From Toxotes chatareus (lineage: Eukaryota; Chordata; Actinopteri; Toxotidae), in assembly GCA_016801885.1 (NCBI GenBank), contig CM028903.1:15979035-16043034 (forward strand): 64,000 bases of DNA. Reading direction: 5' to 3'. Of this stretch, positions 36,950 through 50,900 are shown piece by piece. Made by a program: the position numbers and the translations under genes. Below the pieces are notes generated by a model. The model was given only the letters and a program-made list of their open reading frames with translations, had not been told where the DNA came from and ran no database searches. Numbering within the stretch: the stretch's first letter is position 1; each line of letters begins with the position of its first letter.

Positions 36950-38898
36950 TGTCCTTCAGTCTGTCTATCTGTCTGTCTGCCTGCTTGTCCGCCTAAATTT
37001 CTTCCTGTCCATCCGTCTGCCACTGCTTGAATCTCTACATGGCTCTCTGCTTGCCTGCCTGCCTGTCTGTCTTTTTGCTTATCTGTAGGACTATTAAGTG
37101 CGCGTGTGTGGGTCTGTGAGTGTGTGTGTGTGCGCGTGTGTATAGAATGGATTTGCATGAGAGCCAGTGGGGTGACCCTGCTCTCTCACGCCAAGGCTTC
37201 TGTGGAACAAATAGGACTAGTCGGATGTCGTGACAGCACTCACATCAGTTTAAATACGAGCGCAGTGCTGCAGCCGTGTGTGTGTGTGCGTCTGTGTGAG
37301 TGTGTGTGTTTAAGCAAGCAGCCAGGCACGCATTTAGTCAGAAAAAGCTTTGCGAGGCTTTGTATGTGCGTGAGTGTCCGTGTATCTGTGTGTGTGTGTG
37401 CTGGACTGTGTGTTTCAGCCATTGAGCATGCAATATCTTGTGAGGTTTGAGGTTTTGTGAAGAGGAAGACAGTGATATTAACAGTTTAATGAGCTCAGTG
37501 GGGTTCACGCACACTGACACACAAGCCAAATGCTCCACGGCGTTCCTTTGAGAAGGAACAGGTTTGTCCTGTAAGACCAATCTACCTTCTAAATAAATGA
37601 ACGCTGTCACGGGGTTAAATAGAGTTCACTTTGACATACATCACTGCAATATAAATGAGTGCCAACTGCAATTATGAATTGTAACACCTCATTGTCGTCA
37701 TGATGCCTGAGAATATAAATAGATGTGTTGTTGTAGAAGGTTAAGTCAGGGACTGCTAAATGTGAGATCTGATTAAGTTAATTATTTTTTGATTGTTTAC
37801 CAAAACAAGGGCTCATTTTACGTCTTATTTTCTTATCTGAATGCTCCCATTCTGTCACATGAAATTATATTGCTTTTTTATTGTCTTGTTTTTGCCAGTA
37901 CTGTATCCTTTCCTGTGAATGTAAAAACACAATCACTGCTTCTGTTTAAAACATTTGCAAACAACTGTATTTCACTGACTCCCAAGACAAGACTTGCATA
38001 AGACAATAACGCTCAAAAGGTGATATGTTTTTTGAAAGATTATTTCCTGGAGGAGACTTTGATGTCTTTTCTGTGAGTGTCAGGTGATTGACACGTTATT
38101 CAAACCCTGATATGAAAACAACTTTATTCTGGCACAAAGAAATAAGGATGCAACTTAATAAAAATGGCATAAACCACAGCATAAGGTTAATCTTAGAATT
38201 ATGGAGTATCTACCTGGGTTATTCACAAGTCTGTAGAAGGTGTTTTTTAATACTGTAGAGCATTAAATGTGCTGTACAGTATTATGACATGTCACACCAT
38301 CCTGTGTGGTGACAGTGTTGTCCTTTGAGCTCTTGTTTACTGTTCTTTACAACTGTGGGAAAATCGCCATACAAATGTGTACTTACATACTTTGTGATGA
38401 TTACAGTTTTTTTCCCGGTGGTAGAGTAACTACATTTACTCGTTTTAGATTTATTGTACAATGAAAAATGTTTGTTTTGGTCGCAAAAACCAAAGATAAA
38501 CATTTTATGTGTTCACAAGTCGTGCTTATGGTTAGACAGAGGGAGTGGTTTAAAGAAGTCTTGCACGAAGACAACAAAGATGGAAATTGCAGGTTCAGTT
38601 GTTTTGCATCAAAGGAATCCATAGTTTTGTTTTGTTTTTATATCATGATTATAATTTCTTAGTGTCATGCGAAAAGTCTCAGATATTGTGAATTAGTATA
38701 ATGTGTGGAGAGGTGTGGGAAAAGGGGTAAAAGAAAATTGGAGTAATGGAGTATTCCTCTCATGGGATTTTGAAGCAGACCAGTTTAATTCCAGCACCCA
38801 AAACGAGTTTGTGCACAACTACAGTAAATAAGTAAGCTGAACCAGGAAGTCAATATATAAAATGTGTTGGGTGCTTACAATATACAGTTTTTTTTTTT

Positions 38899-38928
38899 TA
38901 TTTTCACTGGTGTGAGCCAGTGAAAATA
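38899..38928. repeat. 12-bp perfect inverted repeat
   Basis: Arms TATTTTCACTGG and CCAGTGAAAATA are separated by TGTGAG, next to a T-run on the left. No transcript or element boundary is evident. Confidence 0.9.
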
Positions 38929-39121
38929 TGACACTGTAGTGAACTGTAGCGTTCCTTTAAGAGTTTAACTGATTGTTGAATCACTTTATATCAGTGTTTG
39001 CAATTCTTAGCATAGTCTAGAATAAAATATATGAAATCCTTTTCAATGAGGGATTCCCTTTCAACTGAACTCCCATGAACCCAGTCAGGTAGTCTGGATT
39101 TAGGATGCCCACACTGCTTCT

Positions 39122-39256
39122 GCGTCACCACACAGCCCGAGGCGTCACGGCTGATGAGACACAAGGAAGGCATGCGTCACAGTAGCAGAATCGGGGAGAT
39201 GTGTGTATGCGTGTGACTCTCGCGTTGGAAACTTCTTTCACTATATGACGAGTCAC
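39122..39256. promoter_or_regulatory. cluster of CRE-like GCGTCAC sites
   Basis: GCGTCAC occurs three times in 59 bases (39122-39128, 39142-39148, 39174-39180) on the same strand. They are followed by the near-palindrome TGACGAGTCAC at 39246-39256 and a TTACGTC at about 39268. These resemble binding sites of CREB/ATF and AP-1 family factors. The block is locally CpG-richer than its surroundings. It is an enhancer candidate by motif clustering only. Confidence 0.4.
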
Positions 39257-40619
39257 AAAGGCGTCTTTACGTCTTTTTTTTCCACCCTGAAGCTGTGAAG
39301 GGAGTCCTTTGAGCTGTGTCTCGGCAGAGTATACACACACGCATGCACTACCATCCATCCGGAGGCAACCACGACTCTGATCTCCTGAGAAAAGATAGAG
39401 AGGAAAGGAGGAGAGAAAAGAGAGTAAGAGTCAAGGAGACACGGAGTCAATGTATGTGTGTGACTGTGAGGCAGCGGGCTGTGAGACATAATTACGCCAG
39501 ATTAGTGAAGCCACACTGAGAACCTGAGTAGGAGCCGTCTGGACCCAGAGACAATGACCTCTGGGAAAGAGGCATGCACACGTCACACACCCACACACAC
39601 ACACACGAACACACACACTCACGCGCGCAAGCTTGGAAAGATCCTCACGGAAAGGCGGAGTTAAGAGGAAAAAACACCAGGTATCTGCTTGCTTATCTCC
39701 TTCTCATAAATTCCAATCTGAGCGGCACATTTTTAGTCTGTCAGCAGGATCGTCACTTCATGACTCCCTGAGGAGTCGAAAAGTTCCAACATGAATAACA
39801 TCAGTGAAGCAATGACTAGACATTAGGCCACTGTGATGAATCATCAGACAATGGGCACCTGTCAGGCACAGACCCACACACTACTGCACAGAGGTGGAAG
39901 GCTGCTACTGTACGATGTAATATGCGGATTCTGAATACATCATGACTAAATTTGGTGTGACAGTTCCTTTGCTCTAATAAACATGCAACATCAAATGCAC
40001 TGACTGAAACTGAGACATGCTATCAAGGCCACAGTTGTCAAATCTGTTTCACAAAAAAAAATTGCTTGTACACAGATTGCAAACGGAGAGGAAACTGTGA
40101 GTCCTACAGGGCTCTTACATGCTCTTGCAAAGGCCCTTTTGTTTCCATTGGTAAGCTATGCTAAAATGAACAGGAGGGGAAATTATGTCATATTGTAAAC
40201 TGCAGCTTGCATGTCGCAAATTAGCTTTATGTTTTTGCAATCTGTCCATGATGATAATGATAATAGTAATAAATCTTTGTAAATTTTTATATAGTAAATA
40301 TTATACAAAAAGATGTAATACAAAAGCTGCTTTAAAAACAAAAGCACAAAATGAATAAATTAGTTAATTAGCACAGTGCTATTTAGCACTGTGGTTGAAG
40401 TAAAACATAAAAGTTTGAAACAAATTTGAAAAGAATATTTTCAAGTGTTATGACAAAAAATGTAGGTGTGATGCACATTCTCAGATCTACAGGAGGACAC
40501 TTACAGAGTCTAGGGTTCTCTGGACTAAAAGTCGTTGTGGAAGAGGAAATGAAGCCCTGGACAGATGAATGGATCATGTGAGAGAGTCAGCAGAACGCAG
40601 TGATCTGCTGGGAACGTAA

Positions 40620-40830
40620 ACCGTGAAGAGGTCACCGATCTAGCATATAGAAATATGTGTCATCTGTGTAGAAGTGGAGACAGACAGTGTTTGTAGAGGA
40701 TATAACATAACGGCAACATGTTCCCACAGAAAAGAATAGGACCCCAGACTGAACCCTGGGGCACACCACAAAAAAACTTTACTCTCTCTGAGTAAACTCC
40801 CCAAAGGCAGCCAAGTAGTCTCAACCTTTT
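40620..40830 (-). mobile_element. CR1/L2-type LINE reverse-transcriptase fragment, decayed
   Basis: On the minus strand CGVPQGSVWGPILF is encoded from about 40770, including the GVPQGS motif at 40767-40750. After about 30 codons and one frameshift comes FYTDDTYFYML at 40674-40642, a mutated form of the catalytic YADD block. The motif order and spacing are those of an L2-like reverse transcriptase. Both the upstream and the C-terminal parts are lost or unrecognisable. The element is inactive. Confidence 0.85.
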
Positions 40831-41584
40831 GTATAAAACTTAAACAAATGTAAAACAGTAGAGAGACCAGCTCTTGTTTCTAACCTTTCTGTCACCCAAA
40901 TGTAACATTAACATACTAGCTTCTATCTACTCTCACTTTGTTACCTAGAAGTGAAAAGAGCCATCTTTATTGCATGATTAAAAGACACATGATTTTTATT
41001 CTTTGTCAAGATAAAGAATAACCAGATAATTGTTAAAGATACACTGATGTAAGCAAACACTTGTTAGTGCAGTGAAACAGTATATGACTCATGTTGCAGG
41101 TTCAGTAGACAGTTATGGGAAGATGGTGTTTGTTTGAGAGAACAAAGAACTTGCAGCCTTATGTTTTCACTCACTTCACTTCTTCTTCCCCTATGAAAGA
41201 CTGACAAACAAAAAAGAATGCAGATTTTTCTTTTCTTTTTACAGAATGCCTTTTTTAATTTCCTCCTCATTACTTTGCGTGTGTGTGTGTGTGTGTGTGT
41301 GTTTCTGGGCAGCACTCCAGTCTGTCATCTCAATCTGATCTCTATCACCCACGGCTGTCTGGCTGGAGTTATCTAACCAGAGGACCACCCCTGCTGAAGG
41401 GAAGAGGAGTGCAACACCGGAGAACCACTCATCCTACCCACATTTTTAAATCCGCCTTCCCACTTCCTCTTTTATTTCTTCTTTTTCTTTCATAGTTCAT
41501 TAACACCTGCCCCGCTCTCCTCAGCTCTTCAGCATTTCACACTATATTTATTTTCTCACCTGAACTATTTCATTCACACCCATA

Positions 41585-41938
41585 CTTGCTGAGAGTTTTA
41601 TGGGAACATCGATCCCACTCTCATATTTTTTAGTTAAATATGAAGCTACACCCAGGAGACGTGTAGTGTAAAGACTGGACATGGAGAAACTCCCTAATTG
41701 ACACAGTCACATCTTGTTTAATCCTTACAGAAACCAGTCATGTTTTTACAGAGCATTTGTGTGCTGGACTATTTGAGCTTTACAAAGCCAGACTTGCTTT
41801 TATACCCCGCTCCCAGTCTTTATGCTAAGCTAACCATCCCCTAGTTGTAACTTTATATTTGATGGACAGATCTGAGAGAGGAATGTGTCTTCTTATCTGC
41901 TTCTTGGAAAGAAAGCCTGTATGTTTACTTCCCAAAGT
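41585..41938. mobile_element. foldback (MITE-like) repeat, copy A
   Basis: The copy starts TTGCTGAGAG, continues CGATCCCACTCTCATATTTT, has the centre GTGTGCTGGACTATTTGAGC, then CCCAGTCTTTATGCTAAGCT and an end of GGAAAGAAAGCCTGTATG. Its two ends are diverged inverted repeats of each other. It belongs to the same family as the copies at 44.4, 58.5 and 59.3 kb, a non-coding repeat that I recognise as widespread in percomorph fish. Confidence 0.75.
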
Positions 41939-42296
41939 ACGTATAAGCCCATTTCACATGTACTGATAACAAATTGCGAAAAATTATCTGAACATAAATT
42001 AAAAATTTAGAACACTTAAACAATATGTACTTGGCTTTGCACTTGAGCATTTGGGTTTAGTTTTCAACATATTCTAGCATATCTACATGTACATTTACAC
42101 AGATGTAACAGACCTACATATGTAGTCAATACTGATGGTACATGCAGTATACATGCATACGTTTTTCTATTTTTTGTTTTTGTTTGGTTTTCATGCATGC
42201 AATACATCAATATTGTGATCAATAGTGTGATCAGGAAATATAAATTTCAATATATTATTTGTTTGATTCTTGCACATAGTATCAATCCCAAGCATA

Positions 42297-42322
42297 TCTC
42301 TCTCTCTCTCTCTCTCTCTCTC
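42297..42322. repeat. (TC)n microsatellite
   Basis: A pure TC run of about 26 bases. Confidence 0.95.
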
Positions 42323-44430
42323 ACCACCTGATTTATGTCCATGCTGTCATGCTCAGTGTCCAGATAAAGAATAAAAAAAAATACTCAAGAGCCTGGCCAG
42401 ACCCATGGCCATTAAAATAAATAAAATTCTAGACCTCACAGCTAATGGAAAACTGGATAAACCAAAACAAGGCGGACTCATGTCGCTAGTGGCCCACCCT
42501 TTGTGTCAGTGTTGATGGTTCCTTCCTTACTTCCTTGCTGTGAGATAAGGAGTTGTTCTGGCCATTTGGAGGGGCGTGTGTCTTAATCAAGATCACTCTG
42601 AACAGAAACACAAGCAGAGTGAACAAATTAGACTTGGCAGAGACCAGGGGGGAGTTTATTAGGACTGGGATCTTGGAGGGCGTACAGGGATACGGCTGCC
42701 TGCTTATATACAAAATTATCCATTTTAATTTCGCCACTCATATTGTTTTGTCTGTTGTTGACTCTGGTGGGGCTGCCAACATTCAGGCGTAGCATTTCCC
42801 TTCTTAATACAGTGAAAAAAACAGGGAAGGGGGATTTTTTTCAAATTTCTTGTCTTATGAGCAAATATGTCCACGCTTGAGTTAACATATATCCTTCGCA
42901 CTTTCTGTATTTGCTTATCTCTACCTGCCTAATCTATTCTTCGTAGTTAACATCTGTCAAATAAATCTTTAATTCATCCCGGGCTGCGATCCAAGATCAG
43001 ATTATAATCCTTTGATCATTAAATCTACCAGTGAAAGCTGAACTTGACAGTGTCAGACTGATCTTTTGCATGGCTAAGCAGGTGTTTGCATTTGAGCTGT
43101 CCCAGATCCATTTTCCCCTCAGTAAGGCTCGCTGCATATCGAAGTTAATTAACACATACAGCTACACACACGAGAAAGAGCTGACATCGCATACACACAC
43201 AGACAAGAACACATTGGCGTTCTCACACACAAACGCACACAAAACCCCCTAAGCCAGCTATGAATGCATACTCTGAACCAGAGAGTGCACATTAACACAT
43301 CTTTAAAACCTGACATTTATATCACCCCCCCGCCGACTCCCCCTCTCAAAATTGTTTGCTATATTGGCTGCGGTGTTGTTGGCTCCATTTGAATCCCCAG
43401 CTACTAATTAGGCATTTGTTTTGAATTTTTCTCTTGATTTTGCCTGGTCGTTACAGTTCCCACATTTGCATGTGAAGCATGGGCACGCCCAGCCATTAAA
43501 ACTATCTCAGGGCTCTCGGGGAGAACGGCACATCAATGACACATGAGAAAGAGTGACAGAGAGAAAGCGAAATAAAGATGACAGATTATCAAAGCCACGT
43601 TCCTTAGAGGTTAAGAGGTGGGGCAACATAATGATAAATGTCTTGTTATTTAGGATAGAAAGAAAAGTTCACGCAGTCACACATTCAGTCCTACAGCGTA
43701 ACCTCAGAGTACTAATAGGAAACATGCAAAAACACATCAATATGATCTTGTGATTTTCTGGTCTAACATTGGGCACACTGCAACTAATACATCATTTCCA
43801 AAGTCTGTCTTAAAGTAGGACACTAGCTGTGAGACTAAAGATACAGCCTTGTATAAATAAAGCTCATGACACGCTGCCAACTTTAGATTCCCACTCATCA
43901 GCTGAAGTCGTGAAAGGTCCCTCAGCTACAGCCTATAAACACTCACGCTGCAAACAGAACTACGGTGACGTATTGAGCACACGTCTGAGCATGTGCACAC
44001 ACTGCAAACTACACACATCACCTATGTGCGTGTGTCCCTGTGTGTGTGTGTGAGACTCCCGTGTTGCCTTGACAACCTGCTGCCGTTTCCCTTTTTGTTT
44101 GCCCTTGGAGCTGAGAGCGGACTCACACCAACGCAGGAGCAGGAATCGGAACAGGGGGAGGACGGAGACCCACATCGGCCCGGGCTTTTCATCTCACCTC
44201 TCCAGTGAACGACACCCACGGCTCTCCCACCTGCTCTCACCTGTCAAGCAGCAAATGTAGGCTGATGTAGGCGTACTGATATGTCTACAGGGAGGGAAGA
44301 GGGAAACGTGTCTCATCTGTGAACTTCGTGTTCTCAGAGAGTGGTTAAACTGCAAAACTGTGTGCAACATAAAGTGCAGGTTTGAGGTCAGCTCTTGTAT
44401 CTGGCTTTGGTTCAAAGTAAAAATGTGATA

Positions 44431-44958
44431 CTTTAAAGGAATAGTTTAACATTTGAAACCACTTTCACAACTGTCATGTAAACATAAGGATACAGCCAGC
44501 AGATGGTTAGCTTAGTTTAAAGACGAAAGGAAACACGAGTAAACAGCCTGGCTCTGTCTGAAGGTGACAAAATCTATCAAACCAGCACCTCAATCTCACA
44601 AAATTACACATTATATCTCAAAATCAAAGTGTAAAAACCACAGATTGCAGTTTAACAGTTTTATGAGCCCGACCATTTCTTGGCTGGTAGTAGTAACTTC
44701 CTGAAGCCTCTGCAGGTTCCCTGGCAAACTTGTGACAAGACTCTCCCCTTATACAAGATATAACATGTTAACTAGTTAATTTTGTTAACCTCTGTCATAT
44801 CCAGGCTAGCTGTTTCCCCCTGCTTCCAGTCTTTGTGCTAAGCTAAGCTAACTGGCTGCAGCCTTATGTTTACCTTACTGACGTGAGAGTGGTACTGACC
44901 CTCTCATCTAACTGTTGGAAAGAAAGTGTTTAAACATATTCCCCAAAATGTCAGACTC
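44431..44958. mobile_element. foldback (MITE-like) repeat, copy B, near full length
   Basis: This is the most complete copy, beginning CTTTAAAGGAATAGTTTAAC. The left arm contains ATAAGGATACAGCCAGCAGA and GGTTAGCTTAGTTTAAAGAC. The right arm contains GTCTTTGTGCTAAGCTAAGC and GCAGCCTTATGTTTACCTTA, its imperfect inverse. The arms are about 200 bases each and a central part with CCATTTCTTGGCTGG is unpaired. It has no coding capacity. Terminal symmetry and lack of a gene suggest a non-autonomous DNA transposon, but I did not establish a target-site duplication. Confidence 0.8.
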
Positions 44959-47900
44959 TTGCTTCAAGATCCATGTACCCAAAGAGGTCAGAGGTCACGG
45001 TCAGCATTAGTACGGCTATCATGAAACTGGTGTGGATATGCTGTTTTGAGTGTGGGACATCTGCTACAAGAGCAAGAAAAGAAATGAAAAGAAAAAGATT
45101 GGAGCAGAGCTAGGCTGTATCATCTCTCACTACACTATAGTCAAACCCTGGTGTTTATATGTGTATTTGTTTATCTGGGCATGTATTTTGAGGGAAGTGG
45201 TGCTCCAGATGTTAGAACAGATGCAAGAACTTGCAAGAGAACAAAGGAATAACATTATGAAGGACTGAATGGGCAATGTATTGTACTGTAACACAATCTA
45301 ATCTTGCCTAATAATATTTTTGGTAACTTGTTTTTCAACAGAAGTTATAGTGGAAATAATGTCCTGATGCATACATCTGACTACTGAGTTATCTACATTA
45401 ACATGTAAAATACAACTCAAAATAACAAGAGACCCACAAAAAAGCAAAGTATCATCAGTAGCTGTTACAGCAACAGTGTTTTTATCCCGTTTCATTGTCA
45501 TGTAATGTGAGCAATTTATTTCAAAGCTACAAAGATCTTCTGCCATTACAACAGGCTATGCGGTGATGAAAATGTATATCCTTCCCATCATGCTGCTTTC
45601 CACTGTACACAAACCACAAACCTCATCTTACCGAGCAGCTGTGTTTGGCAGTCAACATTAGTTGGCTAGCGAGTACAAACAGCTTAAGACTGAGTCAGTG
45701 AAAATGACCTGAAACACCCACCGTCCTCCACAACAGAAAAGCAGAGAGAGTTTGGAATAGAAACAGAAGAGGTAAATCTGCCCCCAGTGACTATAAGGAT
45801 CTGTTCCCCGAAGTCTGGTATTTCTCTCCCTCCCTCGCTCTTATTTAGGGTGTGTGTAGGATATTTACCAGAGTACCAGGCACTGTAGCTCCGAGTGCCC
45901 CCCCCCACACACACACAAATACCCTGCAACCCCCTGCTAGTACCTTGTCAAACTACAGTGTGTGTGCACATGTGTGCAGTTCAATCAGGCAGGACACTGT
46001 GACTGCTTAAACAATATCAGATGATTGAGGACCATGACGCCCCTGAGGCTTGTTGCCAAGGTTGCGAGAGAAAAGAAATAACAACAAACATTTACAAAAT
46101 ACTCCACAGACAAATGACAGATCCAGGCTGTCAGAGCTTACTTCCTTTCTCTGCAAGTTACAGTAACAGCCTTTTGTTTTAAGCTAACACTGATAGAGGT
46201 CAGTGACTGTATCTGTATCATCTGCTACATTGAATTTAAAGCATTGAATTGAAGGTGTTTAGGGAGTCTTCCTCCTGGGTTCTCAGACAGGTCACATGGG
46301 TGCAGTAAGACTGTTTCCTCCTCCCTGTCAAATATATTTTGGAAGAAATGTAATTCCTAAAGGGATTATGTTCACAGGCAGGTTTTTTTTTTTCCAATGT
46401 ACAAAATGTGACATTCAGATGCCTCAGTGAAGGCATAGGGCGGAGGCTTGGATAGATGGTTGGGTGTACAAAGCACATGAGTTTGACATCACAGATTTCC
46501 AGGTGTGTTCTAGGTGTTGTTGATTTAGGCTACTGAAACATTACCAAGATGTTGATCTTGGTTAAATAATACATCCTGGCTTTTTCATTGAGTCACCATT
46601 GACCTTCTCAATGTTTAATCAAACCCATGATGTTGTCCAAACCATAACCAAGTGCTCTGACTTTTGTAAACACTACAATAATCACCCGTTAAACATGCTT
46701 TGTTGCCAGGAGAAGATACTGTATGCGAAATAAACTTCATAAGTAGACTTAAAGACGTGAGTGAAAGAGGAATGAGAAAGTGTAGCACAGAGAGAGACAG
46801 CTTTGTTCAGAAGGGGTTTGTTTTCTTGTATAACATTTAAAAACAGAAATAAATCTGGTAATACAGAATGAATAGTCATCTGAAATATCTATGAAAGAGC
46901 ATGTAAGAGGATCCTCACCACTGTTACAGTTAAAGCTGTTTAGAAAATGACATTTTTATCTCCTTTTTTTGACTTCCAGTTGGGAGAGAGTAAAACACTG
47001 GGCGACTCTGTGGACTGAATGTTGACATTTTTGTAACTTAGAGTGGATCAGAGGTCTGACATGACTGATATGGATCAAAAAAACATATGCTGTCTGGACA
47101 GATGCCATTCTGTCCCCCTGTCTGCTTTTGAACAAAGAGAGTCTGGAGATGGTGAAAAGCAAAAGTCATGAAGGTCTCAGCGAAAACTGGTAGCCAAAGA
47201 AACATAGTATGTGTTTGTGAGTTTCTCTGATAGAAACATTACCATCATTATTACCCTGCATCTTAAGCCTCATTACACACCAAAGGTCTATATTCAGTTA
47301 GCATTTCCCAACATGGGTGCTGAGTGAGGCTTCTAAAAGTGAATCCAGGTGCAGACACAGACAAGGGGTGTCTGCACCCGCACCCAAGATCATTAGTTGA
47401 AGATGGTGATGGAGATGATGCTGCTATGCATCAAAGTGGAGATCAGTACAGAAGGCTTGGGAGATGGCTCAGCAAACATAGACCATTTCTGTCCATGAGG
47501 TGATGAGCAGAGCCAGGGGCACAAGATCAGGAGCCAGGGGGCTGGAGTCAAGGCCCGAAGACGGATTTGGCAGAACGGAAAGGGAGAGGAGACAAGGGTC
47601 AGGCTACGGGCAACGGGCAGAAGCAAAATAGCAACTTGCACATAAACAAAGACAAACTGAAGCAGAGGCTACAATCCGGCAGGGTGGTAGTGACAGAGCC
47701 TGGTATTTGTGATGTCCTTGATTAGGGTGATGAGTTGCAGCAGTTGTGGCTTTGCTCTGACTCCAGCACACCTACTTCCACTCAGACAATCACAGAGAGA
47801 GAGAGTGAGGGAGAGAGCCACTGGCAAAGTGACGACAGGTTAGGGAGACACGGCATGAGAGGGAGAATCAGCGGAGGTTGCTGAGGTAGAAGTGACAGTG

Positions 47901-50900
47901 AGGCTGACCCACATGGGACCACTCTTTCCAAATCTGATGACCAAGACATTAATACAGAAATTGGGAATGGGGCACACAGATGGGCAGTAATTATTTACAG
48001 GCAGTTACCTTTGCTCAACTTATATCTGGATAATTATTTGGAATTTAATTCTATCTGTCCTATCTATATATCTGTAAGACACAAAACCCCACAGTGTCAA
48101 ATCACATGCAAATTAACCAGGATAACTGGTGTTTCCACTTGATTTCTTCTATACATTTCTGGCTAATGCAAGTATTCATTGAAATCCTGACTGATGATGA
48201 TCTCAAGAATACTACATTATAGCATGCCATTCGTGTGTGTTTCAAAGGGCAGAAAACAAGGGCAAAAAACTGATCGAGTGCTAAACAGGTTCACATCATC
48301 ATGTGGCAGGCACTAGAACATTTGTGAGGAAAATTTAAAAAAAAAAAATTGTTGGTCTGTTCGGAGCCGCAGGATGGGAAAATGTTCTGAGGTCAGATTT
48401 TCTGGTCGCTGATGGAAAAGTTTTGACAATGACCAGTGGAGAAAACAACACATGTTGTCACCTAGTAACACACATGTCTTCAACCTGTGTTTTCTGGCAT
48501 CTGCTTGAGCTAAACAGTCATTAGACAATTATTGTTCTGTAGGTCAGTGGGTAATTTTACCAACAACAACAAAAAAAATGCAGCCCCTTACACCATTGGA
48601 TGTATACATGAAAGGTGAGCCACTTTAGCTCCAAATTGCAAAGTAGGGTACAGAGTTTGCAGGGCTGACTGCACAGAGCTGGAATGCAGGCCTGCTGTGG
48701 CTAGTTAGCCAGCCAGAGCTAAGCAGCATGCAGCACAGTAAATAAAGTGCAGTCTGTGCTGTTCTGTTACATGGTCTGTTCTCTTCTGGTCTCTGGGATA
48801 ATCAGGACGAATGGAGAGCAGCTGTTTTTTGGGGGGGCAAGGAGGAAGTGGTGGGGATGAAGCGACGGGCAGGGAAGGGAAGGGAAGGGGGTGTGCGACA
48901 GTGAAATAGAGGAGGCAGGAATTTTTACATGGGAAAAGAATGTGGATGAAATGATTGGAAAGGGAACATCCCCGGGGCTACATGTGGGAAAAAAAGAAAA
49001 AATCCGGCTAATACATAGGAGCTGCTGTGATATAGGAAGTAAAAGCGCAGGTGTACCATGAAAAAGGTATAATTAGAGCAGACGGATGTGGTTTCTGCTA
49101 AAGAGAACTTTTATGACTTTTCTTCTTTTAGAGGATTCTCCAGGAGAAGGAGAGGCGACAGTGTGTGACACTAAGGTCAACACAGAAACCTTTGAAGTCG
49201 TGAATTGCCAGCTGTAGCTATTCACAGGGCTCCCCCGAGATCCCTGGGTTCGTGACTCACGCTACGGCAGCAAGATGTGACGTACACACTAAACTGTGGA
49301 ATCACCGGCTTTGAGTCGTTGCAGGGCACAGAGTGATAATGGGATCGTGTATCCCCTCCCCTTCACTGCACTTGTCTCCATCACTCTCCCTCTCTCTCTC
49401 TCCATCTATCAGTCTCCTTTCTAAGGCAAGCTCTCTGACCTTTTTTTTTTTAATGTCCCAGATCCCAAAGGCCCTTTCTCTTGCCTGTGCCCATCACCAG
49501 TCTCTTTCATTCTCATCCTCTCTCCTTTAATTTCCCTCGCTATCTTAATCTACAGATCTCCCTCTCGCTGTCTGTGTGATTGCTGCTGTCCCATACAGGG
49601 AGGAAAGGGGACAGCAGCAGCAGCAGCAGCAGAGGAGACTGTGGGACGGAAAGAGGGAGAAAAGAACAGCGGTGCAGGGGAGGGAGGGATGAGTTTCACA
49701 GACGTGCCACCAGGCTGTACACATTCCTCAAGGGCTGTGCATCCTGTTCTTTCGTCCCCACCTCCACCAAGGCTCACACACCACGCTGCACGTACGCACG
49801 CCTCACACCCTCCCCCACCCTCCCTCCTCCTCGCACAATGGTGCCCACTCTTTCCCTCAGCATACTCTTTTTCTTTCTTCTTCTTTGCTCTTTTCTTTCC
49901 TTCTGTTTATTCATTATTGTTTTCCTTTGCTCTCTGCTTCCTGCACCACAGCCACCACCAGGGTTTTGTTTTTGCCAGGGAGAGCTGTTTTCCATTTTAC
50001 CTACACAGGGCACTGGATGATGGGGAAACATTGGTCAGTTGGTGACTTATCCCTGGCTAAAAATTGTTTGATTTAGTGATTCGATTTTTTAAATAAGAGC
50101 AGCATACAGGTTATGACGTGCTTCTGAATGTATAAACATTCTGACTGTTCAGATTGTTGTACTTCCTATAATGTCTGCTATTTTTTGAAGTCTAAATTAT
50201 GAAAATGTGACCAAATAAATGAGTCAAATCAAATGGAAAATCAGTGTCCTGGTTATTTAGGATTATCCACAGGACTGGCTGTGAACAGCTGTCACAGAGA
50301 CTATTTCTTTGGCAGAAAATATTTCCGATAAAACTGTTTGGAGTGAAATCTGCGGATTACCAAGAGAGAAAAAGGATTTTGGAGGAAAACGTTGCTGTTG
50401 ATTTATTTTTTAATATATATATTTTTTTCAATGCTGTGAGCACTGGCAGTGAAATTCACCTCTATTGTATTAAGGCTGATTGAGGTAAATTCTCAGAGAC
50501 TGAGGGTATTTTTTTGTAACTACACACCAATAATAACCAGCATCAAGAAAACAAGCTACTTTCCAAAAAAACACAAAGTTCTTTTCCAGTGACATGTAGA
50601 CCTGTTACTTTTACTGCATTTAAAAAAATCAAGCTCACAGAGTTTATGTGCAGAGAAGTGTGCTTTATAAATAAAATTGCCATTGTGGACACTGTGGTTC
50701 TTCCATGGAGCAGAGCAGCTTCTGTTCCATTTCTGGGACAAAAACAGGCTCTAACACATTTAGTCTCAGTTGCACACTCAGTTAGACGGAGGAACAAGAC
50801 ATGCAAGTTCATTTACCATGTCAGGAGTGGCCAGACGCATTTTGAGTTCCAGCCCATCATATTAAGGAGCACTGCAGTACAGAAGGAGAAAACAGGATGG

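Noticed and set aside
49580..50045. overlapping plus-strand frames of 146 and 134 codons
   Set aside because: Low-complexity Ser/Phe/Leu-rich reading of pyrimidine tracts. The frames overlap each other and no homology is recognised.
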